From positions 124,001 through 188,000 of the forward strand of contig JASGGY010000001.1 of assembly GCA_047602575.1 (NCBI GenBank): a stretch of 64,000 nt of DNA, written 5' to 3'. The first letter of the stretch is position 1; every line of letters begins with the position of its first letter. Both the position numbers and the translations under genes were made by a program. Under the pieces are notes generated by a model. The model worked only from the letters and a program-made list of their open reading frames with translations, ran no database searches and was not told the origin of the DNA. Shown here in pieces: positions 1 through 8,836 of this stretch. Source of the stretch: UBA1366 sp047602575 (GTDB taxonomy: Bacteria > Bacillota > Clostridia > Oscillospirales > Ruminococcaceae).

Positions 1-1041
1 GAAGCGCGCCGCATGGATCGCTTCACGCAGTTTGCCGTCTACGCGGCTTATGAGGCGCTTGCCGACGCGGGGACGCAGTTTGCGGACATCGACCCGTTCC
101 GTGCGGGCGTGATCGTGGGTGCAGGCATCGGCGGACTCAACCAGACGGAAGTCGAGCACGGCAAGTTTTTAGAAAAAGGCGCGGATCGTATCTCGGTATT
201 CTACATACCGATGATGATTGCCAACATGGCGGCAGGTACGATTGCGATGAAAACCGGCTTTAAGGGCGACAATTTTGCGACCGTGACCGCCTGTGCGTCC
301 GGCACACACGCGATCGGCGAAGCGTTCCGCAAGATCAAGGACGGCTATCTCGACGTCTGCGTCACCGGCGGAACGGAAGCCTGCATCACGAAATTTGCTC
401 TGGGCGGTTTTAATAATATGAAAGCGCTCTCCCGCGCACAGACCGCGGAGGAGGCCTCCACGCCCTTTGACGCGAACCGGCAGGGCTTTGTTCTGGGCGA
501 GGGCGCGGGCATTCTGGTGCTTGAGGAGCTTGAGCACGCCAAGGCGCGCGGGGCGAAGATTTATGCCGAAATCGCCGGCTACGGCGCGACGGGCGACGCG
601 TTCCACATGACAAGCCCCGATCCGGAGGGCGCGGCGGCGGCGCGCGCGATGGTCAACGCTTACACTGAAGCCGGACTGAAGCCTGCGGACATCGCCTATG
701 TCAACGCGCACGGCACGTCCACGCCGCTCAACGACAAGTATGAAACCACCGCGCTGAAAATCGCGCTGGGCGACGCGGCGGCGAAAACCGTGGTCAACTC
801 CACCAAGTCGATGATCGGGCATCTGCTGGGCGCTGCGGGCGCGGTGGAAGCCATCGTAACCGCGCTGTCAGTGAAAAATGATTTCATTCATCGCACCATC
901 GGGTTCACCACCGCTGACCCCGACTGCGACCTGAATTACAACACCGAAGAAAACCTGTTCACACCGGTTGACGCCGCCCTCTCCAACTCCCTGGGCTTCG
1001 GCGGCCACAACGCGACGCTGTGTATTGTGAAATATAAGTAA
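1..1041 (+). CDS. fabF: 3-oxoacyl-ACP synthase II, 5' end outside window
   Basis: Condensing enzyme that elongates acyl-ACP with malonyl-ACP in type II fatty acid synthesis (cytoplasm). The frame is open from base 1 and the first in-frame ATG at 13 is internal (it lies in the family's ARRMDRF region), so the N-terminal part is missing. The thiolase-fold catalytic triad is complete: the Cys of TACASG (codon at 292), the His of NAHGTSTPLND (codon at 709) and the His of SMIGHLLGAAGA (codon at 820). It leads into accB-fabZ-accCDA, the usual clostridial order, although a repeat and a flavodoxin gene intervene. Confidence 0.96.
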   Translation, partial: EARRMDRFTQFAVYAAYEALADAGTQFADIDPFRAGVIVGAGIGGLNQTEVEHGKFLEKGADRISVFYIPMMIANMAAGTIAMKTGFKGDNFATVTACASGTHAIGEAFRKIKDGYLDVCVTGGTEACITKFALGGFNNMKALSRAQTAEEASTPFDANRQGFVLGEGAGILVLEELEHAKARGAKIYAEIAGYGATGDAFHMTSPDPEGAAAARAMVNAYTEAGLKPADIAYVNAHGTSTPLNDKYETTALKIALGDAAAKTVVNSTKSMIGHLLGAAGAVEAIVTALSVKNDFIHRTIGFTTADPDCDLNYNTEENLFTPVDAALSNSLGFGGHNATLCIVKYK

Positions 1042-1042
1042 G

Positions 1043-1125
1043 ACTGTAGATAAACCATAGTCAGAGGGTTTCACCCTCCGACACCTCCCACCAAAGGGTA
1101 CAAGTACCCTTTGGAAACCCACTGT
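1043..1125 (+). repeat. Dispersed multi-palindrome element, copy 1
   Basis: Contains GAGGGTTTCACCCTC and the palindrome AAAGGGTACAAGTACCCTTT followed by GGAAACCC. The same arrangement recurs about ten times in this window, always between genes. It separates fabF from the flavodoxin gene. Confidence 0.75.
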
Positions 1126-1225
1126 TATGTTGTTAATGGATTTGTGCGGGGTTTTCATTTGTGCATTTAACGCGTGGGTGTATGGGTTGTACGTAAGGAT
1201 CATGAGCGATGAGAAAGGAAAAAAG

Positions 1226-1750
1226 ATGCCCGGTAAGATTTTGGTTGCGTATACGTCCAAGCATGGGGCAACACAAAGATATGCGGAATGGATAGCGGAA
1301 GCGCTCCACGCTGATTTGGTTCAGGCGCAAAAGGTGAAGCCGGAAACGCTTATGCAGTATGACCTTGTGATATACGGCGGCGGTTTGTATGCGGGCGGTA
1401 TCGCGGGGACAAAGCTGGTGACAAAAAATCCGTGCAAAAAGCTGGTTGTGTTTACGGTCGGACTGGCTGATCCGAACGCTACGGATTACACCGCGATCAT
1501 CAATAGAAATTTTGCACCCGCGCTTCGCGCAAAAACAAGATTTTTTCACCTGCGCGGCGGAATGGACTACAAAGCGCTTAGCGTTGCGCACCGCATCATG
1601 ATGTCGATGATGAAAGGCATGGTTGAGAAAAAGCCTGAAGCCGAACGCAGTGCCGAGGACAACGCGTTCCTTGCGTCCTACAACGGCAAAGTGAATTTCG
1701 CGGATCAGCAAACAATCAATCCAATCATCGCGTACGCTACAAGCATATAA
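1226..1750 (+). CDS. Flavodoxin-domain protein
   Basis: About 174 residues. The N-terminus MPGKILVAYTSKHGATQRYA has the flavodoxin phosphate-binding loop (T-S-K-H-G-A-T), and a later GGGLYAGG fits an FMN-contacting loop. It resembles the flavodoxin_5 / HemG-like group. I chose the ATG at 1226 because AAAGGA lies 6 bases upstream; an in-frame ATG at 1202 has a poorly spaced site and would add 8 residues. The substrate is unknown. The position between fabF and accB may simply be an insertion into the fatty-acid cluster. Confidence 0.8.
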   Translation: MPGKILVAYTSKHGATQRYAEWIAEALHADLVQAQKVKPETLMQYDLVIYGGGLYAGGIAGTKLVTKNPCKKLVVFTVGLADPNATDYTAIINRNFAPALRAKTRFFHLRGGMDYKALSVAHRIMMSMMKGMVEKKPEAERSAEDNAFLASYNGKVNFADQQTINPIIAYATSI

Positions 1751-1817
1751 GTTCCGCAGAATGAAAAGCGCAAATCTCTAACCTCCAACCTCCAATAATG
1801 AAAGGATTTGAACGAGT

Positions 1818-2306
1818 ATGGCGATAGAAAAGAAACCCATCGGCAACGGGCTTGATCTGGGCGATGTCGAGGAAATCGCAAAGCTGATGAAAAAGAATAA
1901 GCTCAGCCGGATTGAAATTGAGAACAAAGGCTTTAAGCTGGTTGTTGAGGGCGAGCGCCCGCAGCAAGCACCCGCGTTCCTCCCGCCGCAGGGCTTTGCC
2001 GCGCAGGCTGCTCCGGCAGCTGAACAAACCGCAGGTTCTGCCGCAAGCACGCCAAGCGCGCCGGCGGTGTGCGGTCAGGTTATCGCAGCGCCCATCGTGG
2101 GAACATATTACTCCGCGCCGTCACCGGACTCCGAGCCGTTTGTCAAGGTCGGCGCGCGGGTGAAAAAGGGCGAGGTGATTTTCATCATCGAGTCGATGAA
2201 GGTCATGAGCGAGGTGCAGAGCGAGTTCTCCGGCACGGTGAAGGAAATCTGCGTGAAAAACGGTGATGCCGTTGAGTTCGGGCAGAAGATTCTCATTCTG
2301 GAATAA
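1818..2306 (+). CDS. accB: Biotin carboxyl carrier protein of acetyl-CoA carboxylase
   Basis: 162 residues. An N-terminal helical segment is followed by an Ala/Pro/Gln-rich linker (about 48-85) and a C-terminal biotinyl domain with the ESMKVMSE motif. Lys128 is the expected biotinylation site; the residue after Lys is Val rather than the usual Met. It carries carboxybiotin between AccC and AccAD. A site AAAGGAT precedes ATG 1818. It is followed by fabZ after 51 bases, in the same operon. Confidence 0.96.
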   Translation: MAIEKKPIGNGLDLGDVEEIAKLMKKNKLSRIEIENKGFKLVVEGERPQQAPAFLPPQGFAAQAAPAAEQTAGSAASTPSAPAVCGQVIAAPIVGTYYSAPSPDSEPFVKVGARVKKGEVIFIIESMKVMSEVQSEFSGTVKEICVKNGDAVEFGQKILILE

Positions 2307-2357
2307 ACCGGCTGGCGGGGTTTTCCGCCAAAAACGCCGTTATCGAAAGGATCAGGT

Positions 2358-2789
2358 ATGGCTGTTATCATGAACCACGCGCAGATTATGGAGGTCATTC
2401 CTCACCGCGACCCCTTTCTGCTGATCGATGAAATCAACGAGTTGGAAGCGGGTAAGCGCGTGGTTGCAACGAAGTACATCCGCGCGGAGGATTTCTGGTT
2501 CGCCGGGCATTTTCCGGAATATCCCGTCACACCGGGCGTTCTGATGCTCGAAATGCTTGCGCAGGCGGGCGCTGTAGCGCTGCTGTCCCTGCCCGAAAAC
2601 AAGGGGAAGATCGGCTTGTTCGGCGGCATCGACAAAGCAAAATTCCGCCGTCAGGTCGTGCCGGGCGACGTGCTGCGTCTTGAGGTGGAAATCACCAAGA
2701 CCAAGGGCCCGATCGGTGTCGGCGAGGCGATTGCCACGGTGGACGGCAAAAAAGCCGTTTCCGCCGAGATTACATTTGCGATAAAGTGA
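2358..2789 (+). CDS. fabZ: 3-hydroxyacyl-ACP dehydratase FabZ
   Basis: 143 residues, normal length. A hot-dog fold enzyme that dehydrates 3-hydroxyacyl-ACP to trans-2-enoyl-ACP. PHRDPFLLIDE is the family N-terminal signature. Catalytic His51 (in AGHFPEYP) and Glu65 (in GVLMLEMLAQ) are present. GAAAGGATCAGGT precedes the ATG. It lies between accB and accC in the operon. Confidence 0.97.
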   Translation: MAVIMNHAQIMEVIPHRDPFLLIDEINELEAGKRVVATKYIRAEDFWFAGHFPEYPVTPGVLMLEMLAQAGAVALLSLPENKGKIGLFGGIDKAKFRRQVVPGDVLRLEVEITKTKGPIGVGEAIATVDGKKAVSAEITFAIK

Positions 2790-2808
2790 TGAATTAGGAC
2801 GGGTGAAT

Positions 2809-4161
2809 ATGTTCAAAAAGGTTCTGATTGCAAACAGAGGCGAAATCGCGGTGCGGATCATCCGTGCCTGCCGCGAGCTGGGGCTTGCCACGGTGGCTGT
2901 GTATTCGACCGCCGACCGCAACGCGCTTCATGCCAAAATCGCGGACGAAGCGGTCTGCATCGGTCCGGCGCAGAGCAAGGACAGCTACCTCAACATCCGC
3001 GCGGTGATTTCCGCGTGTGAGCTGACGGGGGCGGATGCCGTGCATCCGGGCTTCGGCTTTTTGTCGGAAAACGCCCATTTCGCGCGGACCTGCGAGAAGT
3101 GCGGCATCACGTTCATCGGACCGCGTCCGGAGAGCATTGATATGCTCGGCGATAAGGCGCAGGCGAAGGAAACGATGAAAGCGGCGGGCGTGCCGGTCAT
3201 TCCCGGCTCGGATGGTGCTGTGCAGCGCCTTGATTATGCGCGCGATATCGCGGCGCAGATGGGCTATCCCGTGATGGTGAAGGCCTCCGCGGGCGGCGGC
3301 GGGCGCGGTATCCGCATTGTCCGCACACCGGAGGAGCTTGACGCGCAGATTATTTCTGCCAAGCAGGAAGCCCTCGCGTGCTTTGCCAATGACGAGATTT
3401 ACATCGAAAAATTCATCGACAGCCCGAAACATATTGAAATTCAGATTCTTGCCGACAATTTCGGCAACACCGTCCATCTCGGCGAGCGCGACTGCTCGAT
3501 GCAGCGGCGCAACCAGAAGGTGCTTGAGGAGTCGCCCTCGGTAGTCATGACGCCGGAGCTGCGGGCGAAAATGGGTGACGCGGCGGTGCGCGCGGCGAAA
3601 ACCTGCGGCTACCGCAACGCGGGAACAATCGAGTTCCTCGTGGACAGAGCGGGCAACTTCTATTTCATGGAAATGAACACGCGTATTCAGGTGGAACATC
3701 CCGTGACGGAAGCGGTGACGGGCATTGATCTGGTCAAGCAGCAGCTGCTTGTGGCGCAGGGCGAAAAGCTTTCGTTCACGCAGGAAGAAATCCACTTGAC
3801 AGGACACGCAATTGAGTGTAGAATAAATGCAGAGAATCCGCTGATAAATTTCCGCCCGTCGCCGGGCACAATCCGCTCGCTGCATATCCCGGGCGGCTTC
3901 GGCGTGCGCGTGGACAGCGCGGTGTATCAGGGCTACGAAATCCCGCCGTATTACGACTCGATGATCGGCAAGCTGATTGTCCACGGGAAAACCCGCGACG
4001 AGGCAATCGCAAAACTGCGCTGGGCGCTGGCGGAATTCATTGTGGACGGCGTTTCCACCAACATCGACTTCCACTTAAAGCTCATCCGCACCAAGGAGTT
4101 TTTGGCGGGGGATTATGACAACGGCTTCTTGTCGCGCACCGATATTATGAATGACGTGTAA
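2809..4161 (+). CDS. accC: Acetyl-CoA carboxylase, biotin carboxylase subunit
   Basis: About 450 residues. MFKKVLIANRGEIAVRIIRA is the canonical N-terminus, so ATG 2809 is preferred over an in-frame GTG at 2803. It shows the ATP-grasp glycine-rich loop (KASAGGGGRGIRIV), the FMEMNTRIQVEHPVTE metal/biotin region and the carboxylase C-terminal domain. It carboxylates biotin on AccB using ATP and bicarbonate; the beta-carbonic anhydrase near 53 kb could supply bicarbonate, though that link is only inferred. Confidence 0.97.
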   Translation: MFKKVLIANRGEIAVRIIRACRELGLATVAVYSTADRNALHAKIADEAVCIGPAQSKDSYLNIRAVISACELTGADAVHPGFGFLSENAHFARTCEKCGITFIGPRPESIDMLGDKAQAKETMKAAGVPVIPGSDGAVQRLDYARDIAAQMGYPVMVKASAGGGGRGIRIVRTPEELDAQIISAKQEALACFANDEIYIEKFIDSPKHIEIQILADNFGNTVHLGERDCSMQRRNQKVLEESPSVVMTPELRAKMGDAAVRAAKTCGYRNAGTIEFLVDRAGNFYFMEMNTRIQVEHPVTEAVTGIDLVKQQLLVAQGEKLSFTQEEIHLTGHAIECRINAENPLINFRPSPGTIRSLHIPGGFGVRVDSAVYQGYEIPPYYDSMIGKLIVHGKTRDEAIAKLRWALAEFIVDGVSTNIDFHLKLIRTKEFLAGDYDNGFLSRTDIMNDV

Positions 4162-4214
4162 AATTTATATAGCATAAGTGTATTTCCCTTTAAGCAGGAA
4201 AGGATAGAAGAACC

Positions 4215-5102
4215 ATGCTCGAAGACCTCTTTTCCGTTGTCAAAACGCGCTTTAACGGCGAGCAGAAAGCCGACGACGCGGCGAGAAAAGCATCCAAAGC
4301 CGCGGCGAAGGATGCCATTCCCAACGATCTGCTGTTTAAATGCCCGCGCTGCTCAACGGTGACGTTCACGGACGAATTCAACAGCTCCGGAAAAATTTGC
4401 CCACACTGCAACTACCATGCGCGGCTTTCCGCAAGAGAGCGGCTGGATATCACTGTGGATAAGGGCAGCCTGGAGGAGTTTGACCGCGGGATGATCTCCC
4501 AGAACCCGATTGATTTTCCAGATTATGCCGAAAAGCAAGCGGCGCTGCGGGCTTCCACAGGGCTCAACGACGCGGTTGTGACCGGAAAAGCGACCATCCG
4601 CGGCATGGAGGTCGTGGTGATTGTGATGGATTCGCGCTACATGATGGCATCCATGGGCAGCGTGGTGGGCGAGAAAATCACGCGCGCGATTGAATTTGCG
4701 ACCGAACAGGGGCTTCCCGTCATCGCGTTTACCGCTTCCGGCGGCGCGCGAATGCAGGAGGGAATTGTGTCGCTGATGCAGATGGCGAAAACCTCCGGCG
4801 CGGTGGCAAAGCACAGCGAGGCGGGCGGGCTTTACATCAGCGTAATGACCGACCCGACCACGGGCGGCGTAACGGCGTCGTTTGCGTCGCTCGGCGACAT
4901 CATCATTGCCGAACCCAAGGTGCTCATCGGCTTTGCCGGACGGCGCGTCATTGAGGGCACCATCCGCCAGCGACTTCCCGACGACTTCCAGTCTGCGGAG
5001 TTTATGCTGGAGGCGGGCTTCATCGATATGATTGTTGACCGCAAAAAACTGCGCCGCACTTTGGCGCACCTGCTCAAGCTCCACAACGCCAAAACGCTGT
5101 AA
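4215..5102 (+). CDS. accD: Acetyl-CoA carboxylase carboxyltransferase, beta subunit
   Basis: 295 residues. It has an N-terminal zinc ribbon with Cys43, Cys46, Cys62 and Cys65 (CPRC and CPHC), then the crotonase-like carboxyltransferase domain with the oxyanion-hole region TASGGARMQEG and GFAGRRVIEGTIRQ. It works with AccA to move CO2 from carboxybiotin to acetyl-CoA. AGGAAAGGAT precedes ATG 4215. The order accC-accD-accA is typical of Clostridia. Confidence 0.96.
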   Translation: MLEDLFSVVKTRFNGEQKADDAARKASKAAAKDAIPNDLLFKCPRCSTVTFTDEFNSSGKICPHCNYHARLSARERLDITVDKGSLEEFDRGMISQNPIDFPDYAEKQAALRASTGLNDAVVTGKATIRGMEVVVIVMDSRYMMASMGSVVGEKITRAIEFATEQGLPVIAFTASGGARMQEGIVSLMQMAKTSGAVAKHSEAGGLYISVMTDPTTGGVTASFASLGDIIIAEPKVLIGFAGRRVIEGTIRQRLPDDFQSAEFMLEAGFIDMIVDRKKLRRTLAHLLKLHNAKTL

Positions 5103-5144
5103 CAGCGGCTTTTCCGAACTTAACGCCCGAAAGGATTTTCCCGA

Positions 5145-5954
5145 ATGAGTAATCTGACCGCTTTTGAACGGCTGGAATTGATCCGCAACCGCAACCGTCC
5201 TACGGTGCGGGACTATATCCCGCTGATTTTTGATGATTTCTACGAGCTGCACGGCGACCGGTATTACGGCGACGACGGCGCGGTTGTGGGCGGAATCTGC
5301 TATTTCCGCGGCACACCCGTGACGGTGATCGCGCAGGTCAAGGGACGCAATTTAGATGAAAACAAAGCATCGAATTTCTCCATGCCCCATCCGGAGGGCT
5401 ATCGCAAGGCACTGCGCCTGGCAAAGCAGGCGGAGAAGTTTCACCGCCCCGTGATCTGCCTGATCGACACCCCTGGCGCGTTCTGCGGCGTGGAAGCCGA
5501 AAAGCGCGGACAGGGTGAAGCGATCGCCCGCAACCTGATGGAGTTTATGACGCTCAAAACACAGGTGATCTCGATTGTCCTTGGCGAGGGCGGAAGCGGC
5601 GGCGCGCTGGCGCTGGGCGTGTGCGACGAGCTGGCAATGCTTGAAAACGCAATCTACTCCGTGATCTCCCCGCGCGGCTTCGCGAGCATCCTCTGGAAAG
5701 ACGCCGCCCGCGAAAAGGACGCCTGCAACATCATGAAGGTCACTGCCGAGGATTTACAGCGGCTGGGCGTGTGTGATTTTGTGATTCCCGAGGCAATCGG
5801 CGGCGCGCACAACAGCGCCGAACAGACCGCGGAGTTCATTTCGGACTACCTTTTCGCCGCGCTGAAAAGAAAATTTGAAAAAGGTATTGACGAATTGCTT
5901 TCAGAACGCTATACTAAGTTTAGAAAAATCGGCGCGTTTGAAGAAAACGAGTAA
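5145..5954 (+). CDS. accA: Acetyl-CoA carboxylase carboxyltransferase, alpha subunit
   Basis: 269 residues, the compact form found in many Firmicutes. It shows the AccA core (QVKGRN, PHPEGYRKALRLAKQAEKF, IDTPGAFCGVEAEKRGQGEA, GEGGSGGALALG, SPRGFASILWKD). It partners AccD. CGAAAGGATTTTCCCGA precedes ATG 5145, 42 bases after accD. Confidence 0.96.
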   Translation: MSNLTAFERLELIRNRNRPTVRDYIPLIFDDFYELHGDRYYGDDGAVVGGICYFRGTPVTVIAQVKGRNLDENKASNFSMPHPEGYRKALRLAKQAEKFHRPVICLIDTPGAFCGVEAEKRGQGEAIARNLMEFMTLKTQVISIVLGEGGSGGALALGVCDELAMLENAIYSVISPRGFASILWKDAAREKDACNIMKVTAEDLQRLGVCDFVIPEAIGGAHNSAEQTAEFISDYLFAALKRKFEKGIDELLSERYTKFRKIGAFEENE

Positions 5955-6028
5955 GTGCAGTTATTGCGCGGCGGTGTGAAAACGCCGGCGCGGGTAATAT
6001 AGAACAGCAAAGAATGGAGGGTTATACA

Positions 6029-6262
6029 GTGGTATTTGATAAAGTAAAGGATATCATCGTTGAACAGCTCGGCGTTGACGCGGAGAATGTGACGATGGAG
6101 GCTTCCATCACCGAGGATCTCGGTGCGGATTCTTTGGATGTCGTTGACCTCGTGATGTCAATCGAGGAAGAATTCGACGTTGAAATTCCTGAAGATGAAG
6201 TCGAGAACATCAAAACCGTCGGCAACATCGTCAAGTTCATCGAAGAAAAAACCGCGGAATAA
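6029..6262 (+). CDS. acpP: Acyl carrier protein
   Basis: 77 residues from GTG 6029, which sits 7 bases after TGGAGGG; this gives MVFDKVKDIIVEQL, the normal ACP start. An in-frame ATG at 6014 overlaps the ribosome site and would add five residues, so I reject it. Ser35 in GADSLDVVDL is the phosphopantetheine attachment site. It is acidic, as expected. It is the last gene of the fatty-acid cluster, closed by a strong terminator. Confidence 0.95.
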   Translation: MVFDKVKDIIVEQLGVDAENVTMEASITEDLGADSLDVVDLVMSIEEEFDVEIPEDEVENIKTVGNIVKFIEEKTAE

Positions 6263-6289
6263 GTTCCGTCCGGTTCCAGTGAACATAAA

Positions 6290-6323
6290 AGCCGCCCTGC
6301 TTTGCCGCGGGGCGGTTTTTTCG
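6290..6323 (+). terminator. Intrinsic terminator after acpP
   Basis: A GCCGCCC / GGGCGG stem followed by TTTTTT. Confidence 0.88.
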
Positions 6324-6369
6324 TCGGTGAGGCTAAAAACAAAAATATATAAGTTTTTTTGAAAAAGTG

Positions 6370-6398
6370 CAGACAAAAGAGAGATTATATGCTATAAT
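6370..6398 (+). promoter_or_regulatory. Sigma-A type promoter for the Nudix gene
   Basis: CAGACA, a 17-base spacer, TATAAT. The -10 is perfect; the -35 matches only in GACA. Confidence 0.5.
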
Positions 6399-6456
6399 AG
6401 AAATAACTAACGAAAGCGGATCACCGCTTTGAATACCCAGAAAGAAGTGGAGCGTT

Positions 6457-6864
6457 TTGCAGAACGAAAAAAGCTGCGGAGGGATTGTCTACCGGAAATA
6501 TCACGGAAACACGGAGATATTACTCATCAAGCACATCAACAGCGGGCATTGGTCCTTCCCGAAAGGACACGTTGAGGACAACGAAACCGAGGAACAGACA
6601 GCCCATCGCGAAATCATGGAGGAAACCGGCATCGACGCGATGATCGACACATCCTTCCGCGAGACGGTGTCGTATTCCCCGCGCAAGGACACCAAGAAGG
6701 TGGTGGTGTATTTCATCGCCAAGGCAAAAAACACCGACTATTTTCCCAAAGAGGACGAAATCGCCGAGATCCGCTGGGTGGAAATCGGTCGCGCGACGAG
6801 TGTACTGTCCTATGAGAACGACAAGAATCTCGTCAACAAGGCAAAGAACTACATAACATTCTGA
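6457..6864 (+). CDS. Nudix hydrolase (Ap4A hydrolase-like)
   Basis: 135 residues. The full Nudix box spans residues 37-59 (G-x5-E-x7-REIMEETGI). FPKGHVE and the short length resemble the asymmetrical bis(5'-nucleosyl)-tetraphosphatase group, but substrate cannot be read from sequence. The start is a TTG at 6457 placed after AAGTGGAGCG; there is no ATG before the conserved CGGIVYR. It has its own promoter and a shared downstream terminator. Confidence 0.88.
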   Translation: MQNEKSCGGIVYRKYHGNTEILLIKHINSGHWSFPKGHVEDNETEEQTAHREIMEETGIDAMIDTSFRETVSYSPRKDTKKVVVYFIAKAKNTDYFPKEDEIAEIRWVEIGRATSVLSYENDKNLVNKAKNYITF

Positions 6865-6868
6865 CAAA

Positions 6869-6905
6869 AAATCCCCGTCCGGTACAGCATCGGACGGGGA
6901 TTTTG
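6869..6905. terminator. Bidirectional terminator
   Basis: The stem ATCCCCGTCCG / CGGACGGGGAT has an A-run on its left and a T-run on its right, so it can end both the Nudix gene and the convergent gene at 6921. Confidence 0.8.
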
Positions 6906-6920
6906 GTAAAATAACGCGCA

Positions 6921-7370
6921 TCATTCGCCTGTGAGCCTGCTGATTATTTTTTTCAGACGGTTCTCTTTGGTTTCATCCTTTTTGGCGACCTCGATGAAAT
7001 TGATCTGCTCGCGCTTGAAGTAGTCCGGCTGTTTGAGAAACTGCTCCAGCACCCCTGCATCCCGCAGCGCGGTTTCGATCTTCGCCGGAATCACAAGCGT
7101 CCGCTTTTTCGTATCCGGTTCCAGCGTGACATGTACAAGATCACCGATGTCTTTTCCGACCGCCTGCCGGATGAATTCATTGTAAACCAGATAATGCCCG
7201 TTTTTCGACGGAAGCAGCATATGGTCAAATGGATGCCCGTCCACGGTGATGCAAACCGGCACATTGCCTTTTGTGCCGAACTGTTCCTGAGTAGAGTACG
7301 GGAAATAAAATACGCTCCATTTGATTTTACCGGCAAGCCGCTTAATCTCGCTGTCAAATTCAAATCGCAT
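6921..7370 (-). CDS. DUF1905 / YdeI (OmdA-type) protein
   Basis: 149 residues from an ATG 7 bases after GGAGGTG; a longer frame to 7421 lacks support. An N-terminal DUF1905 beta-barrel-like domain (about 1-95: FEFDSEI, GHPFDHMLLPSKNGHYLVYN) is followed by a YdeI/OmdA helical C-terminus (about 100-149). Members are sometimes called bacteriocin-protection proteins, but the molecular role is not established. Confidence 0.75.
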   Translation of the reverse strand: MRFEFDSEIKRLAGKIKWSVFYFPYSTQEQFGTKGNVPVCITVDGHPFDHMLLPSKNGHYLVYNEFIRQAVGKDIGDLVHVTLEPDTKKRTLVIPAKIETALRDAGVLEQFLKQPDYFKREQINFIEVAKKDETKENRLKKIISRLTGE

Positions 7371-7433
7371 CGGAACACCTCCAAACGATTCCATGATAGC
7401 ATATACAAGCGCTGTTGTCAAGAATAAAAGGAC

Positions 7434-8429
7434 TTATTCCGCCAGAGCAGCCTCAATCTGTGCAAGCTCCTGCGCGGTGAAATCAAGCCGCTCAACCGCC
7501 TTGACGTTTTCGATAATCTGTTCTGGACGCGATGCGCCGATGAGGACGGTGGCAACCTCCGGCTTGCGCAGAACCCACGCAAGCGCAAGCTGCGGGAGCG
7601 TCTGTCCGCGCTGTGCGGCGATGATGTTGAGGGTTTGCAGCCGCGCAAGCCCCGCGTCGTCCAGCTCGCGCCTGAGCCAGTCGCTTGCCGCCGCGCGCGA
7701 GTCCGCCGGAATGCCGTTTAAATATCGTTCGGTCAGAATCCCCTGATGCAGCGGGCAGTATGCCGCAAAGGCAAAGCCCTCCTGTGCTGCAAGCTCGGCG
7801 AGCTTGTCGTGTTCGATCCAGCGGTTGCGCATGGAATACATCGGCTGGTTGAGGACAAACGGCGTTTTCAATTCGCGGAAAATCGCCAGAATCTCCGCGG
7901 TTTGCGCGCGGTTGTAGTTCGAGATGCCCACATACAGCGCCTTGCCCTGCTTCACGGCGTGGTCAAGAGCGAGTGCGGTTTCCTCCGCCGGCGTTTCGGG
8001 GTCGGCGACGTGGTGGTAAAAAACGTCCACATAGTCAAGCCCGAGCCGTTTCAGGCTCTGGTCAAGGCTTGCGAGCAGATATTTCCGCGAGCCGCCCTTT
8101 GCGCCGTAAGGCCCCGCCCACATATCATAGCCGGCTTTTGTGGTAATGGTCAGCTCGTCGCGATAAGCCCCCAGCCCCCGCGCCAGAATCCTCGCAAAGG
8201 TTTCCTCCGCCGATCCGTTGTAAGGGTTGCCGTAGTTGTTGGCAAGGTCAAAGTGGTTGATCCCGAGGTCAAATGCCGTCCGGCACATCGCCTCGCTGTT
8301 CTCAAAGCTGTTCTTCAGCCCGAAATTCTGCCACAACCCCAGCGAAATCGCTGAAACCTTCAGCCCGCTGCGCCCGCACCGCCGGTAGGGCATTTTCTCA
8401 TAACGCTTGTCATCTGCCAAATAAGCCAT
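7434..8429 (-). CDS. Aldo/keto reductase, YghZ-like
   Basis: 331 residues. An (alpha/beta)8 NADPH-dependent oxidoreductase. The AKR catalytic tetrad is visible: Asp61, Tyr66 (DLANNYG), Lys98 (TTKAGYDMW) and His139 (VFYHH). NYGNPYNGSAEETF and the AGYDMWAGPYG region match the YghZ / L-glyceraldehyde-3-phosphate reductase subgroup (AKR14), which also acts on methylglyoxal. That suggests carbonyl detoxification, unproven here. It appears monocistronic. Confidence 0.9.
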   Translation of the reverse strand: MAYLADDKRYEKMPYRRCGRSGLKVSAISLGLWQNFGLKNSFENSEAMCRTAFDLGINHFDLANNYGNPYNGSAEETFARILARGLGAYRDELTITTKAGYDMWAGPYGAKGGSRKYLLASLDQSLKRLGLDYVDVFYHHVADPETPAEETALALDHAVKQGKALYVGISNYNRAQTAEILAIFRELKTPFVLNQPMYSMRNRWIEHDKLAELAAQEGFAFAAYCPLHQGILTERYLNGIPADSRAAASDWLRRELDDAGLARLQTLNIIAAQRGQTLPQLALAWVLRKPEVATVLIGASRPEQIIENVKAVERLDFTAQELAQIEAALAE

Positions 8430-8454
8430 TGTGTAGTCCTCCTTTTACTTTGTG

Positions 8455-8545
8455 ACCGCTCCCTTAAGGGGCGCTGCCCCTTAAGAATCCTCGCCAAATG
8501 GGGCAAGCCCCCTTTGGAAACCCGTTATCGCGCGTTTGGGTGCCT
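8455..8545 (+). repeat. Dispersed multi-palindrome element, copy 2
   Basis: Two stacked palindromes (CCCTTAAGGGGC...GCCCCTTAAG and GGGGCAAGCCCC), then CTTTGGAAACCCG. With neighbouring bases it fills most of the gene-free stretch 8430-8836; the rest (8546-8696) shows nothing recognisable. Confidence 0.7.
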
Positions 8546-8696
8546 GCATATCGACCGGATAGCGTGCGCGTTGATACCATAGTGAATCGCATTGGTTTTT
8601 GATTCGAGAGATGGGTATGCTTTGCGATAGAAGGCTGCTTTTGAGAAGTTAAAACAGCGTTCCCTACCGCATGGTACGGACAAGCCTGCCTCCCAG

Positions 8697-8730
8697 CTTC
8701 TGACCTCTGACTTCTAACCTCTGACTTCTA
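8697..8730. repeat. Heptamer array
   Basis: Tandem 7-bp units; on the minus strand they read GTCAGAA / GTCAGAG / GTTAGAA. The same unit occurs at 29845, 36091, 43891, 43998 and 50571. Confidence 0.75.
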
Positions 8731-8766
8731 TTATAAAACATAGAGTTTGCTCAAAGTCAATACCTA

Positions 8767-8795
8767 TTGACAAAATATTTTTTTCGTGGTAAGGT
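8767..8795 (+). promoter_or_regulatory. Promoter of the MerR-family gene
   Basis: TTGACA, 17 bases, TAAGGT. The -35 is consensus and the -10 is weak, which fits an activator-dependent or autoregulated promoter. Confidence 0.5.
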
Positions 8796-8836
8796 TATCA
8801 TTGTGAAGTCTGCATAAATTACAAAGGGGCGAGGAT

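Noticed and set aside
2794..4074. Long minus-strand open frame opposite accC, and similar frames opposite accA, infB, metK and hydG.
   Set aside because: They are mirror frames of GC-rich genes with strong protein motifs on the other strand, are rich in Arg/His/Ala, and have no ribosome sites.
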